A stretch of 46,351 bases of DNA from assembly GCA_021203205.1 (NCBI GenBank), contig JAJQBQ010000056.1:1-46351 (forward strand), given 5' to 3'. Source of the DNA: Lachnospiraceae bacterium (GTDB lineage Bacteria; Bacillota; Clostridia; Lachnospirales; Lachnospiraceae). Under the pieces are notes generated by a model. It did no database searches. It was given only the letters and a program-made list of their open reading frames with translations, and had not been told where the DNA came from. The position numbers and the translations under genes were made by a program. Below are positions 32,296 through 41,676 of this stretch, in pieces (position 1 is the stretch's first letter; every line of letters starts with the position of its first letter).

Positions 32296-32856
32296 TTAAA
32301 GCAATCCCAATGCTCTCTTTAACAGCCAGACGCTGACACTGCTCTCAACCAGGCACATAAACAGGAAGACAGCTGTCATCCCGCCGATCAGCTTTCCCCA
32401 CTCCTTCCACCCGGCATGGCAACGCCGATAGATATTAAAGTAACGGGAGGAAAGGTATATCAAATACAGCAGAAAAAAACCGTGAGGAAAGTACAGGCAG
32501 GCAACTACAGCCAGACCTGCAGGCCCATACAAGGACACGCAGATTCCGCAGAGCACGGAAAAAAGAAATCCTGTTTTCCATCCATACCACCCCTGGTACA
32601 GAACGGACAGGTTTGTGAGATTCATAAGCGAAAGAACCATGATCTCCCGTCCCCGGTCGATCAGCACATAGAAAAATATGCTTTGAAACTCCGTTTCCGC
32701 GTTTTTTATCACAGACATCATGTTTTTCACAATCGTCTGCCAGGATTCGGTCAGCCCCGAGAAATACTTCAGGCACAGAAGCGCAGTGGCTGCTCCCACA
32801 CCAAGCATAATCGGGAAAATACGGTTTGTGATCTGTCTTACCTGTCTTCGACTCAT
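32296..32856 (-). CDS. SpoIIM-like integral membrane protein
   Basis: 186 aa, ATG start with a weak ribosome binding site (GGGA-type). Five or so hydrophobic stretches: PIMLGVGAATALLCLKYF, the middle block, FLFSVLCGICVSLYG, AVVACLYFPHGFFLLYLIYL and AVFLFMCLVESSVSVWLL. The arrangement of long helices, a G-rich turn (LYGPAGLAVVACLYFPHG) and a loop before the last helix resembles the SpoIIM/DUF95 family, which in spore formers acts with SpoIID and SpoIIP in engulfment. The match is by pattern only and the sequence is divergent, so the sporulation role is uncertain. It follows the Nudix gene by 185 nt in the recA-proC run. Confidence 0.6.
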   Translation of the reverse strand: MSRRQVRQITNRIFPIMLGVGAATALLCLKYFSGLTESWQTIVKNMMSVIKNAETEFQSIFFYVLIDRGREIMVLSLMNLTNLSVLYQGWYGWKTGFLFSVLCGICVSLYGPAGLAVVACLYFPHGFFLLYLIYLSSRYFNIYRRCHAGWKEWGKLIGGMTAVFLFMCLVESSVSVWLLKRALGLL

Positions 32857-33041
32857 ACCAGGCGTCCCGCGAGCTCCCGTGCGTCATACTCTCGAAACTA
32901 TTCTATGAACTCCGCTGTAGAAATATGACACTTTCCGCTTCCACCCATGTTTCGGATGAATCCTGTGCTTACTGACGAGTCGGTATCCCATGCCGGTTTG
33001 ACCGCCTGCTTCCACTCGGATCAGGCCGGCATAGAGAATAC

Positions 33042-33590
33042 TTACGCTCTGTAATATTTATGATAGTAAGCGAGCAGAGAACCCACGGTTTTGCTGTCCT
33101 GTATCTCTCCTGTATAGATTTTTTCGATCAGCTTTTCAATATCCCACACTTCGACATCCACATACTCATCTTCATCCAGATGCTGGTGCGTCTTTTCGAG
33201 GTTTTTCGCAAAATAGACATCAATATTCTCGTTGCAAAAGGCAACCGTTGTTTTTAGCCGCAGCAGAAACTCCACATCCGTCTCTGCGGCGCGATAACCG
33301 GTCTCCTCCTCCAGTTCGCGCATGGCGCAGGTTTTCGTAGGTTCACCGACATAATCCAGCCCACCCGCCGGAATTTCCAGTGTCACGCGGTCAAGCGCAT
33401 TGCGGTACTGTCTCACCATCAGAAGTTGCCCCGGTGTCAGTTCCGCCACCATTGCGGCAGCACCCTTATGTCCGATAAAATCAAATATTTCCTGTTTTCC
33501 GTCCGGCAGTTCAATTTCATCCTGATAAAGGTCCAGAATGTGTCCCTTATGGATAAGTTTTCGCCCCAGACGTTTCGTTACCTCGGTCAT
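33042..33590 (-). CDS. nudF: Nudix hydrolase, probable ADP-ribose pyrophosphatase
   Basis: 182 aa; ATG preceded by GGGAAAGGAG with 8-nt spacing. It hydrolyses nucleoside diphosphate-linked compounds, most likely ADP-ribose, to AMP and ribose-5-phosphate. The Nudix box is complete: G-x5-E-x7-REL-EE-TGY (near residues 88-110). The opening GHILDLYQDEIELPDG, MVRQYRNALDRVTLEIPAG and closing DEDEYVDVEVWDIEKL match the layout of Bacillus NudF. It lies 60 nt downstream of proC and may share its transcript. Exact substrate is by family resemblance. Confidence 0.88.
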   Translation of the reverse strand: MTEVTKRLGRKLIHKGHILDLYQDEIELPDGKQEIFDFIGHKGAAAMVAELTPGQLLMVRQYRNALDRVTLEIPAGGLDYVGEPTKTCAMRELEEETGYRAAETDVEFLLRLKTTVAFCNENIDVYFAKNLEKTHQHLDEDEYVDVEVWDIEKLIEKIYTGEIQDSKTVGSLLAYYHKYYRA

Positions 33591-33650
33591 ATTCTCTGCT
33601 CCTTTCCCTCCGGTTCACACCCCGGTTTCCACACATTATCCATCCTGCTC

Positions 33651-34436
33651 TCACGTTTTCTTATAACACGCGTCGGTTGCTTTCATTACCGCATTTCGGA
33701 ACCCATATTCCTCCAGCGCTTCCACCCCTGCGATGGTGCATCCGCCCGGTGTACAGACCTTATCCTTTAATACGGCCGGGTGTTCCCCCGAAACAGAGAG
33801 CAGCTTCGCCGTGCCAAGGATCATCTGCACGGAGAATTCGTAAGCATCCGCTCTTGGCATGCCGTATTTCACCGCGCTGTCCGCCAGAGCTTCCGCGAAC
33901 ATGGCCACATAAGCCGGTGCGCTGCCGCTGACACAGGTAACCACGCCCAGCAGCTTTTCATCCACCTTGCGCACTTTCCCAAAGCTTGAGAAAAATTCCT
34001 CCAGGAAGTCTTTTTCATCCACCGTAAACTCCCGATCGTCATAAACGATACCCGTCATTCCTTCGCCGACCAGCGCCGGTGTATTCGGCATCGCGCGCAC
34101 AACCCTGGCTGTGGATCCCAATACGTTCTGAATGGATTCCCTCGTGATCCCGGCAGCAATGGAAATAACTACCTGATCTTCTTTTACCACATTCTGTATA
34201 TTTTTTAAAACCGCCGGATAGAACTGCGGCTTCACCGCCAGCACAATAAACTTCGAACGGTTTGCGCATTCCGCATTCGAAAACGCATAGGGAACCCCGG
34301 TTTCCCTGGAAACCTCGAGCATGCGTGCCTCATTTGTATCCGAGAATACCATTTCCGTCGCTTTAAATTTCGTGAGGGCGCCTTTTAACATGGCGTAACC
34401 CATATTTCCTATTCCTATGAATCCGATCTTTGCCAT
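33651..34436 (-). CDS. proC: Pyrroline-5-carboxylate reductase
   Basis: 261 aa; ATG preceded by GGAG. It reduces pyrroline-5-carboxylate to proline with NAD(P)H, the last step of proline synthesis. The N-terminal Rossmann motif is GFIGIGNMGYAML; later motifs are VVRAMPNTPALVGEGMTG, CVSGSAPAYVAMFAEALADSAVKYGM and the closing TPGGCTIAGVEALEEYGFR. Length is typical. It lies between rny and the Nudix gene, separated from rny by a strong terminator, so it probably has its own promoter, although none was clear. Confidence 0.95.
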   Translation of the reverse strand: MAKIGFIGIGNMGYAMLKGALTKFKATEMVFSDTNEARMLEVSRETGVPYAFSNAECANRSKFIVLAVKPQFYPAVLKNIQNVVKEDQVVISIAAGITRESIQNVLGSTARVVRAMPNTPALVGEGMTGIVYDDREFTVDEKDFLEEFFSSFGKVRKVDEKLLGVVTCVSGSAPAYVAMFAEALADSAVKYGMPRADAYEFSVQMILGTAKLLSVSGEHPAVLKDKVCTPGGCTIAGVEALEEYGFRNAVMKATDACYKKT

Positions 34437-34464
34437 TTCAACTCCGTTTCCTCTTTGTATACAG

Positions 34465-34506
34465 AAAAGCCGATGTCCAACCTTTTCGTTTCGGACATCG
34501 GCTTTT
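34465..34506 (-). terminator. Intrinsic terminator after rny
   Basis: Perfect 14-bp stem including A/T ends (34465-34478 with 34493-34506), 14-nt loop; T-tracts on both sides make it potentially bidirectional. It lies 16 nt beyond the rny stop. Confidence 0.85.
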
Positions 34507-34521
34507 GCCAGTTTTGTTTAA

Positions 34522-36081
34522 CTATTTCGCGTATTCCGTCACTCTGGATTCGCGAATCAGATTCACTCTGACCTGTCCCGGGTAGTTCAGCTCGGACTCA
34601 ATTCTCTTTGCGATATTCCGCGCAAGGATGACCATATCGTCGTCGCTCACCTTCTCCGGTACTACCATTACCCGAATCTCTCTTCCTGCCTGAATAGCAA
34701 AAGACTTATCAACGCCTTCAAAGCTGTTGCTAATATCTTCCAACTGTTTTAACCTGTTTGTATATGTCTCCAGCGTTTCACGCCGCGCACCCGGACGTGC
34801 CGCTGAAATAGCATCTGCCGCCTGTACAAGGCAGGCAACAATCGAAGTCGGCTCCACATCTCCGTGGTGGGCTTCCACCGCATTGATAACGACCGCTGAT
34901 TCTTTGTACTTCTTGCACAAATCCACACCGATCTGAATATGTGAGCCTTCCATTTCGTGATCAAGGGATTTACCGATATCATGAAGCAGTCCGGCACGCT
35001 TTGCGACACGGACATCCGCTCCTACTTCGGCTGCAAGCAATCCGCACAGATGCGCCACTTCGATCGAATGCTTCAACGCATTCTGTCCGTAGCTGGTTCT
35101 GAACTTCATCTTGCCGAGCAGACGCACAAGTTCCGGGTGGATTCCGTGAACGCCGACCTCCAGGGTCGCCGCCTCACCTTCCTCACGCATCATGAGTTCC
35201 ACTTCCTTCTGCGCCTTATCAACCATCTCCTCAATTCTGGCCGGATGAATTCTTCCATCCACAATCAGTTTCTCGAGTGCAATCCTCGCCACTTCTCTGC
35301 GAACCGGGTCAAAGCTGGAAAGAATAACCGCCTCCGGCGTATCGTCAATAATCAGCTCTACACCGGTCATTGACTCGAGTGTGCGGATATTTCTTCCCTC
35401 ACGCCCGATGATTCTTCCCTTCATCTCGTCATTCGGCAGCTGCACCACAGAAATCGTGGTCTCCGACACGTGGTCGACCGCACATTTCTGGATCGCCGTA
35501 ACGACATAATCCTTCGCCCGTTTTGATGCTTCCTCTTTCGCTCTGACGTCATACTCCTTGATCATCTTTGCGGTGTCATGTTTGACGTCATCTTCAACAG
35601 TCTTCAATAAGATATCTTTCGCCTGTTCGGAGGTAAGACCGGAGATTCTTTCCAGTTCCTGTATGCGCTGTTCATTGAGCTTGTCAACTTCCGCTTTCAC
35701 CCTGGTCAGCTCGTCCTCTTTCTTCTGCAGATTTGACATCCGCTTATCCAGAGTATCGGACTTTCTGTCCACGGCTTCTTCCTTTGACAAGACCCTTTTC
35801 TCGTATTTTTGTAACTCTGCGCGCCGTTCCTTCGTCTCCTTTTCCAGCTCATTCTTCGTCCTGATCGACTCTTCCTTCGCTTCCAGGAGTGCTTCCTTCT
35901 TCTTTGTCTCTGCGGTTTTCATCGCTTCATCCAGGATCTCTCTCGCCTTTGTCTCGGCTCCGCCAATCGTTGACTCGGCATCCTCGGTAAGCTTTTTCGT
36001 CACCGCATTCCTTGTGAGGAAGAAAACAGAAGGTATCACGACTATGCAGGTAACAATCACACTGATGATAATCCCTGTCAC
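34522..36081 (-). CDS. rny: Ribonuclease Y
   Basis: 519 aa from the GTG at 36081, which follows AGGAGG at 7-nt spacing; an extension to 36123 is not supported. Membrane-bound endoribonuclease that starts decay of many mRNAs in Firmicutes. N-terminal helix [20 protein letters not shown], a long coiled coil rich in Glu and Lys (about 30-200), KH domain ([36 protein letters not shown]) and HD domain with [10 protein letters not shown] plus the later [11 protein letters not shown]. Length is almost exactly the family norm. It has its own promoter, 247 nt downstream of recA; the neighbourhood recA-rny is common in Clostridia. Confidence 0.97.
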   Translation of the reverse strand: MTGIIISVIVTCIVVIPSVFFLTRNAVTKKLTEDAESTIGGAETKAREILDEAMKTAETKKKEALLEAKEESIRTKNELEKETKERRAELQKYEKRVLSKEEAVDRKSDTLDKRMSNLQKKEDELTRVKAEVDKLNEQRIQELERISGLTSEQAKDILLKTVEDDVKHDTAKMIKEYDVRAKEEASKRAKDYVVTAIQKCAVDHVSETTISVVQLPNDEMKGRIIGREGRNIRTLESMTGVELIIDDTPEAVILSSFDPVRREVARIALEKLIVDGRIHPARIEEMVDKAQKEVELMMREEGEAATLEVGVHGIHPELVRLLGKMKFRTSYGQNALKHSIEVAHLCGLLAAEVGADVRVAKRAGLLHDIGKSLDHEMEGSHIQIGVDLCKKYKESAVVINAVEAHHGDVEPTSIVACLVQAADAISAARPGARRETLETYTNRLKQLEDISNSFEGVDKSFAIQAGREIRVMVVPEKVSDDDMVILARNIAKRIESELNYPGQVRVNLIRESRVTEYAK

Positions 36082-36192
36082 AGGAGCACCTCCTATATGA
36101 AATTTTGTGCATTTTGCACACAACGGTTTGCCTGTTTTATGTTAATTCGCCCTAAAGCCGGCCTCCCGAAGCCCCAAAAATGCAACGGTGCT

Positions 36193-36221
36193 ATTCTAAG
36201 CTTTTTTCGACGCAATGTCAA
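36193..36221 (-). promoter_or_regulatory. Promoter of rny
   Basis: Minus-strand TTGACA (36216-36221), 17-nt spacer, TAGAAT (36193-36198), about 110 nt ahead of the GTG start. Confidence 0.75.
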
Positions 36222-36310
36222 GCGTTAGTTCAGGTTAATCAGCAAGAAATCCCCCGGCCTGTTCACAAATACAGTGTTCAACGTACACAGAATGACCAAA
36301 GGCAGCCGCT

Positions 36311-36343
36311 CTTCCTCTATTCTTCCTCTATTCTTCCTCCATC
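36311..36343. repeat. 11-bp tandem repeat across the recA stop codon
   Basis: CTTCCTCTATT occurs at 36311-36321 and 36322-36332, with a near copy at 36333-36343. The recA stop (36328-36330) lies inside it. Because 11 is not a multiple of three, a gain or loss of one unit would alter the acidic tail of RecA. Confidence 0.6.
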
Positions 36344-37404
36344 TCTTCCGGATCGGCCTCTTCCTCCGCAGGCAGCGGTTCCTCAATGACATAGTCATCC
36401 GCCGGCAGCCCGTAGCACTCACGCACTGCATTTTCCACTTCCCGCATCACAACCGGGTTGTTTTTCAGATACAGCTTGGCATTCTCTCTGCCCTGTCCGA
36501 TCTTCTGATCGTGGTACGCATACCATGCCCCGCTCTTAATAATAATATTCTTACCGGCAGCCATGTCAAGAATATCCCCCTCTCTGGAGATTCCCTGCCC
36601 GTACATAATGTCAAACTCTGCCTCGCGGAACGGCGGGGCCACCTTGTTCTTCACCACCTTAATGCGGGTGCGGTTGCCGATGCCCTCGCCGCCGGTCTTC
36701 AGTGTCTCGATTCTGCGGACATCCAGGCGCACGGAAGAATAAAACTTCAGTGCACGGCCGCCGGTGGTCGTCTCCGGGTTGCCGAACATGATGCCAACTT
36801 TCTCACGAAGCTGGTTGATAAAGATAACAATGCAGTTCGTCTTGCTGATAACGCCGGTCAGCTTTCGGCAGGCCTGCGACATCAGACGGGCCTGAAGACC
36901 CACATGGGAGTCGCCCATCTCGCCGTCGATCTCAGCCTTCGGCACCAGGGCGGCCACAGAGTCGATAATCACAATGTCCACAGCGCCGGAACGCACCATG
37001 GTCTCCGTGATATCCAGCGCCTGCTCGCCGTAGTCCGGCTGAGAAATATAAAGATTATCAATATCCACGCCTATGTTCTTCGCATAGACCGGATCCAGCG
37101 CATGCTCCGCATCGATAAAGCCGGCCACACCGCCTCTCTTCTGCACTTCCGCTACCATATGAAGCGCGACCGTCGTCTTACCGCTGGATTCCGGCCCGTA
37201 GATCTCTATAATTCTGCCCTTCGGAACCCCGCCGACACCAAGCGCCACATCCAGGCTTAATGCCCCGGTCGGAACAGACTCCACGCTCATATTCTTGCCG
37301 GAGTCCCCCAGCTTCATGACCGAACCCTTTCCAAACTGCTTTTCGATCTGCGCCATGGCGGCATCCAGAGCCTTCTGCTTTTCGTTCTGTACTTTCGTAT
37401 CCAT
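36328..37404 (-). CDS. recA: Recombinase RecA
   Basis: 358 aa from the ATG at 37404 ([10 protein letters not shown]), preceded by AAAAGGAGAAGAGGT. ATP-dependent strand-exchange protein and co-protease for LexA. Walker [36 protein letters not shown], the L2-region [28 protein letters not shown] and [11 protein letters not shown] are all present. The C-terminus is acidic ([15 protein letters not shown]), as usual, and ends inside an 11-bp tandem repeat. The promoter carries two LexA-type sites. No recX lies downstream. Confidence 0.98.
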   Translation of the reverse strand: MDTKVQNEKQKALDAAMAQIEKQFGKGSVMKLGDSGKNMSVESVPTGALSLDVALGVGGVPKGRIIEIYGPESSGKTTVALHMVAEVQKRGGVAGFIDAEHALDPVYAKNIGVDIDNLYISQPDYGEQALDITETMVRSGAVDIVIIDSVAALVPKAEIDGEMGDSHVGLQARLMSQACRKLTGVISKTNCIVIFINQLREKVGIMFGNPETTTGGRALKFYSSVRLDVRRIETLKTGGEGIGNRTRIKVVKNKVAPPFREAEFDIMYGQGISREGDILDMAAGKNIIIKSGAWYAYHDQKIGQGRENAKLYLKNNPVVMREVENAVRECYGLPADDYVIEEPLPAEEEADPEEMEEE

Positions 37405-37534
37405 ACCTCTTCTCCTTTTTATTAATTCCATTATTTGTTCATCTCAATCCACGCTCGCTCATATCACAGAGTGCGGCTGCCGTACTTTGATAATTTTCAG
37501 TACGATTTTACGTGTCCCTGCTTTGTCTCTTCAA

Positions 37535-37546
37535 GAACATTTGTTC
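37535..37546 (-). promoter_or_regulatory. LexA (DinR) box 1 of recA
   Basis: GAAC-N4-GTTC, read on the minus strand as CGAACAAATGTTCT, fits the Bacillus/Clostridium SOS consensus CGAACRNRYGTTYC except the last base. It lies just downstream of the -10 box, where a repressor would block initiation. Confidence 0.75.
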
Positions 37547-37555
37547 GTTTCCTGT

Positions 37556-37584
37556 AATATATACCAAACTTATGTTCGTGTCAA
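37556..37584 (-). promoter_or_regulatory. Promoter of recA
   Basis: Minus-strand perfect TTGACA (37579-37584) and TATATT (37556-37561), 17-nt spacer. A second LexA-like site fills the spacer. Confidence 0.8.
37566..37578 (-). promoter_or_regulatory. LexA-like box 2 in the recA promoter spacer
   Basis: Read on the minus strand as CGAACATAAGTTT: one good half-site (CGAAC) and a weaker GTTT half, between the -35 and -10 boxes. Confidence 0.5.
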
Positions 37585-37608
37585 GCCTGTTTTTATATTT
37601 CTTTCACG

Positions 37609-37635
37609 AAAAAACCTCTTCGCCCTAAAGGTTTT
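37609..37635 (-). terminator. Terminator between GH51 gene and recA
   Basis: On the minus strand a 7-bp stem (AAAACCT with AGGTTTT; arms 37629-37635 and 37611-37617) runs into six Ts. It would stop read-through from the GH51 gene into the recA promoter. Confidence 0.6.
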
Positions 37636-37722
37636 CATTCACCCGACCCGCTTCTTTGGTTTCGGAGGCATGTTAACACATATGGAAATATCCTGTCAAT
37701 CGTTTTATGGAATTTTATAAAC

Positions 37723-37799
37723 ATTTTATAGTGGTCACGCGCGATACAACCCGCTCGTTTCACAATATGAGACGGAGCGGGTTGCATCGCATGTAACAT
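37723..37799. repeat. Dispersed intergenic repeat, copy 2 (long hairpin)
   Basis: Homologous to 29046-29110 and able to fold into a 16-bp stem (37741-37756 with 37775-37790, one mismatch that is a G-U pair in the minus-strand RNA). It ends in the same CATGTAACAT as copy 1. It lies in the 528-nt gap between GH51 and recA; 37636-37722 holds nothing else recognised. Confidence 0.6.
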
Positions 37800-37838
37800 G
37801 TTAAATTTTTATAAAAATTGTGCCCGCAGCCACCTCCC

Positions 37839-37876
37839 GAGTTCTGCTATACAGAACTCATTTCCGCTGTGCGGAA
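37839..37876 (-). other. Two adjacent hairpins downstream of the GH51 gene
   Basis: Perfect stems GAGTTCTG/CAGAACTC (37839-37846, 37852-37859) and TTCCGC/GCGGAA (37862-37867, 37871-37876). There is no T-run right behind them on the minus strand; they may stabilise the GH51 mRNA end. Confidence 0.4.
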
Positions 37877-37932
37877 CCCATGGTTTCAGCAACAATTGCG
37901 TCCAAATGTATATTTCTAAAACAGAAACGCTT

Positions 37933-40900
37933 TTATTTCAGATCCATCACCAGCACGGTAACGGACGTCGGTTCCAGCGTCATGGTGGTGAAGTTTTCCT
38001 CCATCTCCACCGGCCGCTCCACCGGCACGATGATTTCCGCGCCCTTCTTGTTCACATTCGGCGCTGTCGCAAGCCTCGGATCCGAAGCCGCCAGCGTGAT
38101 ACGCTTGCCGCCCGTCACTTCAATGTTATTGAAGCGCACCTTCGTGATCTTTTCGATGTCGTCAGTATTGACGAGCTTCACGTACACGTGCTCATCGTCC
38201 TTCGTCACCGAGTTGAAGATGAAGTTGTTGTACGGATCCAGCTTATAATTCAGCTCCAGACTGTCGTGCTCGCCGTCCGTGTAGGAGCAAAGCATTGTCC
38301 TGCCGTCGCTTCCGCCGAAATCCACCGTCACCTTGTACAGCTTGTTCAGCTCCAGCGGCTCGTAGGCCGAGGTGCGCAGGTTGCCCGCGCAGGTGGAGCA
38401 GGAATAATCGCCCAGAGTGTATCCCTCAACACCGTTTTTGTAAACCTTCAGACCTGTCGCATCGCCGCCGTAGTTGATGGCATACTCCATGACATCCCGC
38501 TTGTCGGACACGGTCTCATTTAAGCCCACGCCGATGTAGAAGCCCTCGATGCCGCTTAACTTCTCCGCCTCGACCTCCACCTTGTAGTTGGACCAGCGAT
38601 AATTTAAAATATAAATGCCGTTCAGCCCGGATGGCTGCGCGTTCAGGATCAGGCCACGCTCCGGGTCAATGTCGAAACCGACCGAATCGGCAATCATCAC
38701 CCAGTTGTTTTCCGGTGACAGGCCGGTGCGGAAATCGTCGTAAAGAATGACTTCGCCGGTCTCATTGCTGGTCACTTTCACCGAGCGGATGGCAATGGTG
38801 GCATTTCCGGTGGCAAGCTCGATACCGCCCCTGCAGCGCAGAAAATGCTCGTGGCCGTTTAAGTAAGTCTTAAAGGTAGAGCCCAGCACTTTCTTGCCCA
38901 GATACTTCGCGAAGAGCTGCTGCACGTAATAATTCGGCGTGCGCCAGAGCCCCTCGTTGTCGAACCAGATGATGTCCGGCGTCCAGCGGTAGGTGGTGTC
39001 TGTCAATACCTTATTAAACAGCGGAGCGCTGCACGTCAGACGCACCACATCGGAATTCTTCTCGAATCCGGTCATGATGGCCGCCTCGCAGACCGCGCCG
39101 GCCAGCGTATTTTTATCTGTGGAAGCATACTCTCCCACGAACACCTTCGAGGTCTTCGCGTCATCCAGCTTTCCGCTCTCGTCGTACGCGCGGTAGTAGA
39201 AATTGTAGCGGTCGGCATTGTTTACCAGATAATCGTTGGAGCGATAGTAATGCTCGTCCACGATGGTCTCCATATAGTCGTCCTGATATTCGTACCACTT
39301 CACATTTTCACTGAAGCTTACCTTGCCATCCGTGAACTCGATGACATCCTCCGTGTCCTTCCAGTTGCCGCTTAAGAACTGCCAGCCCTCCACATAGGCC
39401 TGGTCGTCCGCCTGTGCGCCGACAGTGGAGAGAATATGGAGCTCGTGATCCGGATAATGCTCCGCCATGTAATCGTCGATGCGCTTCTTGAAAATCTGGA
39501 AGTTTGCGAAGAATTCCGTGCCCCAGTTTTCGTTTCCGACACCCAGATAGCGAAGGTCAAAGGGTGCCTCATGCCCCATGTCGCGGCGGCATCTGGCCCA
39601 CTCGTTATTTTCAAAATCCGTGCTCAGAGCGAAATCAATCAGATCGGTAAAGTTTTTGATGTATTTTTCCCGGAGCTCGCCGCCGGCCGGGTTCACATAG
39701 TCGGACCGGGCCTGACAGAGCACGCCGCAGGCCATGACCGGCAGCGGGGTCGCGCCCAGGTCTTCCGCCAGCTGGAAATACTCCATATAGCCCAGGCCCA
39801 TGGTCATGGTGTAATTCCAGACGTTATAATTCTCCCTGCGGAATTCCACAGGTCCCACGGAATCCTTCCAGTCGTACACATCTTCCCAGATATAAGCACC
39901 CTCGGAGTTACAGCCGCCCGGGAAGCGTAAGAAACTCGGATGCAGATCCAGCATCGCCTGCACCATATCGCGGCGAAGACGGTAATTCGGGTTCTTTAAA
40001 TAATTCGTATGGGCGGTAGGCGAGCCCGGTTCCGCCGTCTGGCCCCAGACCTTGCGCGGGAACATGGAAATCATATCCACAGACACTTCGCCGTTGAAAA
40101 TCATGACGAACTGACCCAGCTTCGTGTCAAGGCCGCGAAGCAGAATCTTCGACTCCACGCCGTATTTCTTCCACTCCTCGCCCGGGTCGATGTCGATGGT
40201 GGTGGTGCCGGTGATGGGCCGGCAGAACTTGTCCATCACCTGCAGGATGATGGAAGCCCCCTTCGAGGATCTGGCCCACAGCGTCACCTCATAACTCTCG
40301 CCCTCGTGGATGGAGATGGAGCAGCGGCGGTTACGGTCGGAATAGCCCTTGTTAAACAGCACCGCACCGTCCATGACGTCGATGTAATGGTTATTGATAT
40401 CCCGCGCCTTGATGCCCAGATGATCGTTGATACCGCCGTAGTTACGAACCGTCACACAGTCCGTATCTCCGGACCAGCCGTCCAGCGGAATGTAATTCTT
40501 CCCGGAAGACGTGCCGTTTTTCCCGGAACGGTAATCAAACGTATCGTAGGCAAAGGATTCAAAGGAGCGGTTCATGATCAGCTCTGCGTAGAGACCGCCG
40601 TCCGCCGAATTGTTGATATCCTCATAAAACAGGCCGTACAGCGTCGGGCTGATGTCCAGAATCTCGTCGCTGCCATCCACATTTAAGGTGTATGGCGGAC
40701 GCTCCTTCGGCAGCGCGGACATCTCAAAGGACCGCACTGTCTCGTAATTTCCCCGGGAAACCGTGGCGGTCAGCGTCACCGCTGTCGGCACGGAAAGTGC
40801 CTTGAGCTTCCCGTCCGCCGTGAAAATATCCGGACGGCTCGACTCCCAGGAAACGTTCACCTTGCCGCTCATCAGCGAGGTCGGCAGATGCATGTCGCCG

Positions 40901-41676
40901 GTGATCACCGGGTGAGGGAAGGTCAGGAACTTCTCCTTGGCGATCTCCACCAGGTTGCGGTCCGAGAGAGATTCGCACATGATATCCATGATCTCATCTT
41001 CCTCAAGGGCCCTGCCGTACACGCGGAAATCGGAAATATAGCCGCAGAAGTCATTGTCCACCGCGAACTGGGAATGTCCGATATAATTGTTGGAATAATT
41101 ACTTAAATCATAAAAGGAATCGTAGAAGCCGCGCAGTCTCGCGTACATGCCGCTGGATGTCTGGCTGACGGTGCCGTCCGCCACTACCTCGCTGTTTAAA
41201 TAAACCACCGGGCCGGCGCTGCTCTTCGTGCCGCCCTCGGTGCCTGTCACCACCATGGAGACATGCATCCACTGACCCATGTTGTAAGAGTGACCGGCAT
41301 CCGCCGCGATATCCACCTCCCGGAAGCATACGCCGCGCAGATTTCTCGTCAGGAAAATGTACGGCCCCCGGTCATTGCGGCCAAAGTCAAAAATACGCTC
41401 CCAGATGTTGTGGCCCATGCCGAAATTCACCCAGGTGGTGATGGTAAGACCGGTGGAATCACCCACGCCGGTCAACAGGTCTTCCGGCAGTTTAAAATAA
41501 GAAGAAGACCGGCCGCCGAAGAAACGGGCGCCGTATTTTCCGTTCACTTTGGCAATGACCGGCGGCCTCTGTCCCATCGGGACAGCATCCCTGTGGTGCG
41601 GCGAGCTGTCTTTTCCGACGCGGATTGCGTCGTCGAACCGGTAGCGCGCCAGCAGGAACTGATTCAAATCTCTCAT
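37933..41676 (-). CDS. GH51-type alpha-L-arabinofuranosidase with N-terminal LamG-like domain
   Basis: 1,247 aa; ATG preceded by AGGAGG at 7-nt spacing. It should release arabinose from arabinoxylan, arabinan or arabino-oligosaccharides. N-terminal 1-240: a concanavalin/LamG-type domain (LTITTWVNFG, WMHVSMVVTG, FCGYISDFRVYGRAL). About 245-330: a bacterial Ig-like segment (VNVSWESSRPDIF). From about 335: the GH51 region (ISPTLYGLFYEDINNSADGGLYAELIMNRSFE), with a carbohydrate-binding-like insert. The acid/base Glu is in GVGNENWG (near E716), the nucleophile in VFVGEYAS (near E849); RFPGGC is also present. The last 230 residues add another LamG/DUF1080-like beta domain. No signal peptide is visible, so it is probably intracellular despite the accessory domains. 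It has its own promoter and terminator. Confidence 0.92.
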   Translation of the reverse strand: MRDLNQFLLARYRFDDAIRVGKDSSPHHRDAVPMGQRPPVIAKVNGKYGARFFGGRSSSYFKLPEDLLTGVGDSTGLTITTWVNFGMGHNIWERIFDFGRNDRGPYIFLTRNLRGVCFREVDIAADAGHSYNMGQWMHVSMVVTGTEGGTKSSAGPVVYLNSEVVADGTVSQTSSGMYARLRGFYDSFYDLSNYSNNYIGHSQFAVDNDFCGYISDFRVYGRALEEDEIMDIMCESLSDRNLVEIAKEKFLTFPHPVITGDMHLPTSLMSGKVNVSWESSRPDIFTADGKLKALSVPTAVTLTATVSRGNYETVRSFEMSALPKERPPYTLNVDGSDEILDISPTLYGLFYEDINNSADGGLYAELIMNRSFESFAYDTFDYRSGKNGTSSGKNYIPLDGWSGDTDCVTVRNYGGINDHLGIKARDINNHYIDVMDGAVLFNKGYSDRNRRCSISIHEGESYEVTLWARSSKGASIILQVMDKFCRPITGTTTIDIDPGEEWKKYGVESKILLRGLDTKLGQFVMIFNGEVSVDMISMFPRKVWGQTAEPGSPTAHTNYLKNPNYRLRRDMVQAMLDLHPSFLRFPGGCNSEGAYIWEDVYDWKDSVGPVEFRRENYNVWNYTMTMGLGYMEYFQLAEDLGATPLPVMACGVLCQARSDYVNPAGGELREKYIKNFTDLIDFALSTDFENNEWARCRRDMGHEAPFDLRYLGVGNENWGTEFFANFQIFKKRIDDYMAEHYPDHELHILSTVGAQADDQAYVEGWQFLSGNWKDTEDVIEFTDGKVSFSENVKWYEYQDDYMETIVDEHYYRSNDYLVNNADRYNFYYRAYDESGKLDDAKTSKVFVGEYASTDKNTLAGAVCEAAIMTGFEKNSDVVRLTCSAPLFNKVLTDTTYRWTPDIIWFDNEGLWRTPNYYVQQLFAKYLGKKVLGSTFKTYLNGHEHFLRCRGGIELATGNATIAIRSVKVTSNETGEVILYDDFRTGLSPENNWVMIADSVGFDIDPERGLILNAQPSGLNGIYILNYRWSNYKVEVEAEKLSGIEGFYIGVGLNETVSDKRDVMEYAINYGGDATGLKVYKNGVEGYTLGDYSCSTCAGNLRTSAYEPLELNKLYKVTVDFGGSDGRTMLCSYTDGEHDSLELNYKLDPYNNFIFNSVTKDDEHVYVKLVNTDDIEKITKVRFNNIEVTGGKRITLAASDPRLATAPNVNKKGAEIIVPVERPVEMEENFTTMTLEPTSVTVLVMDLK

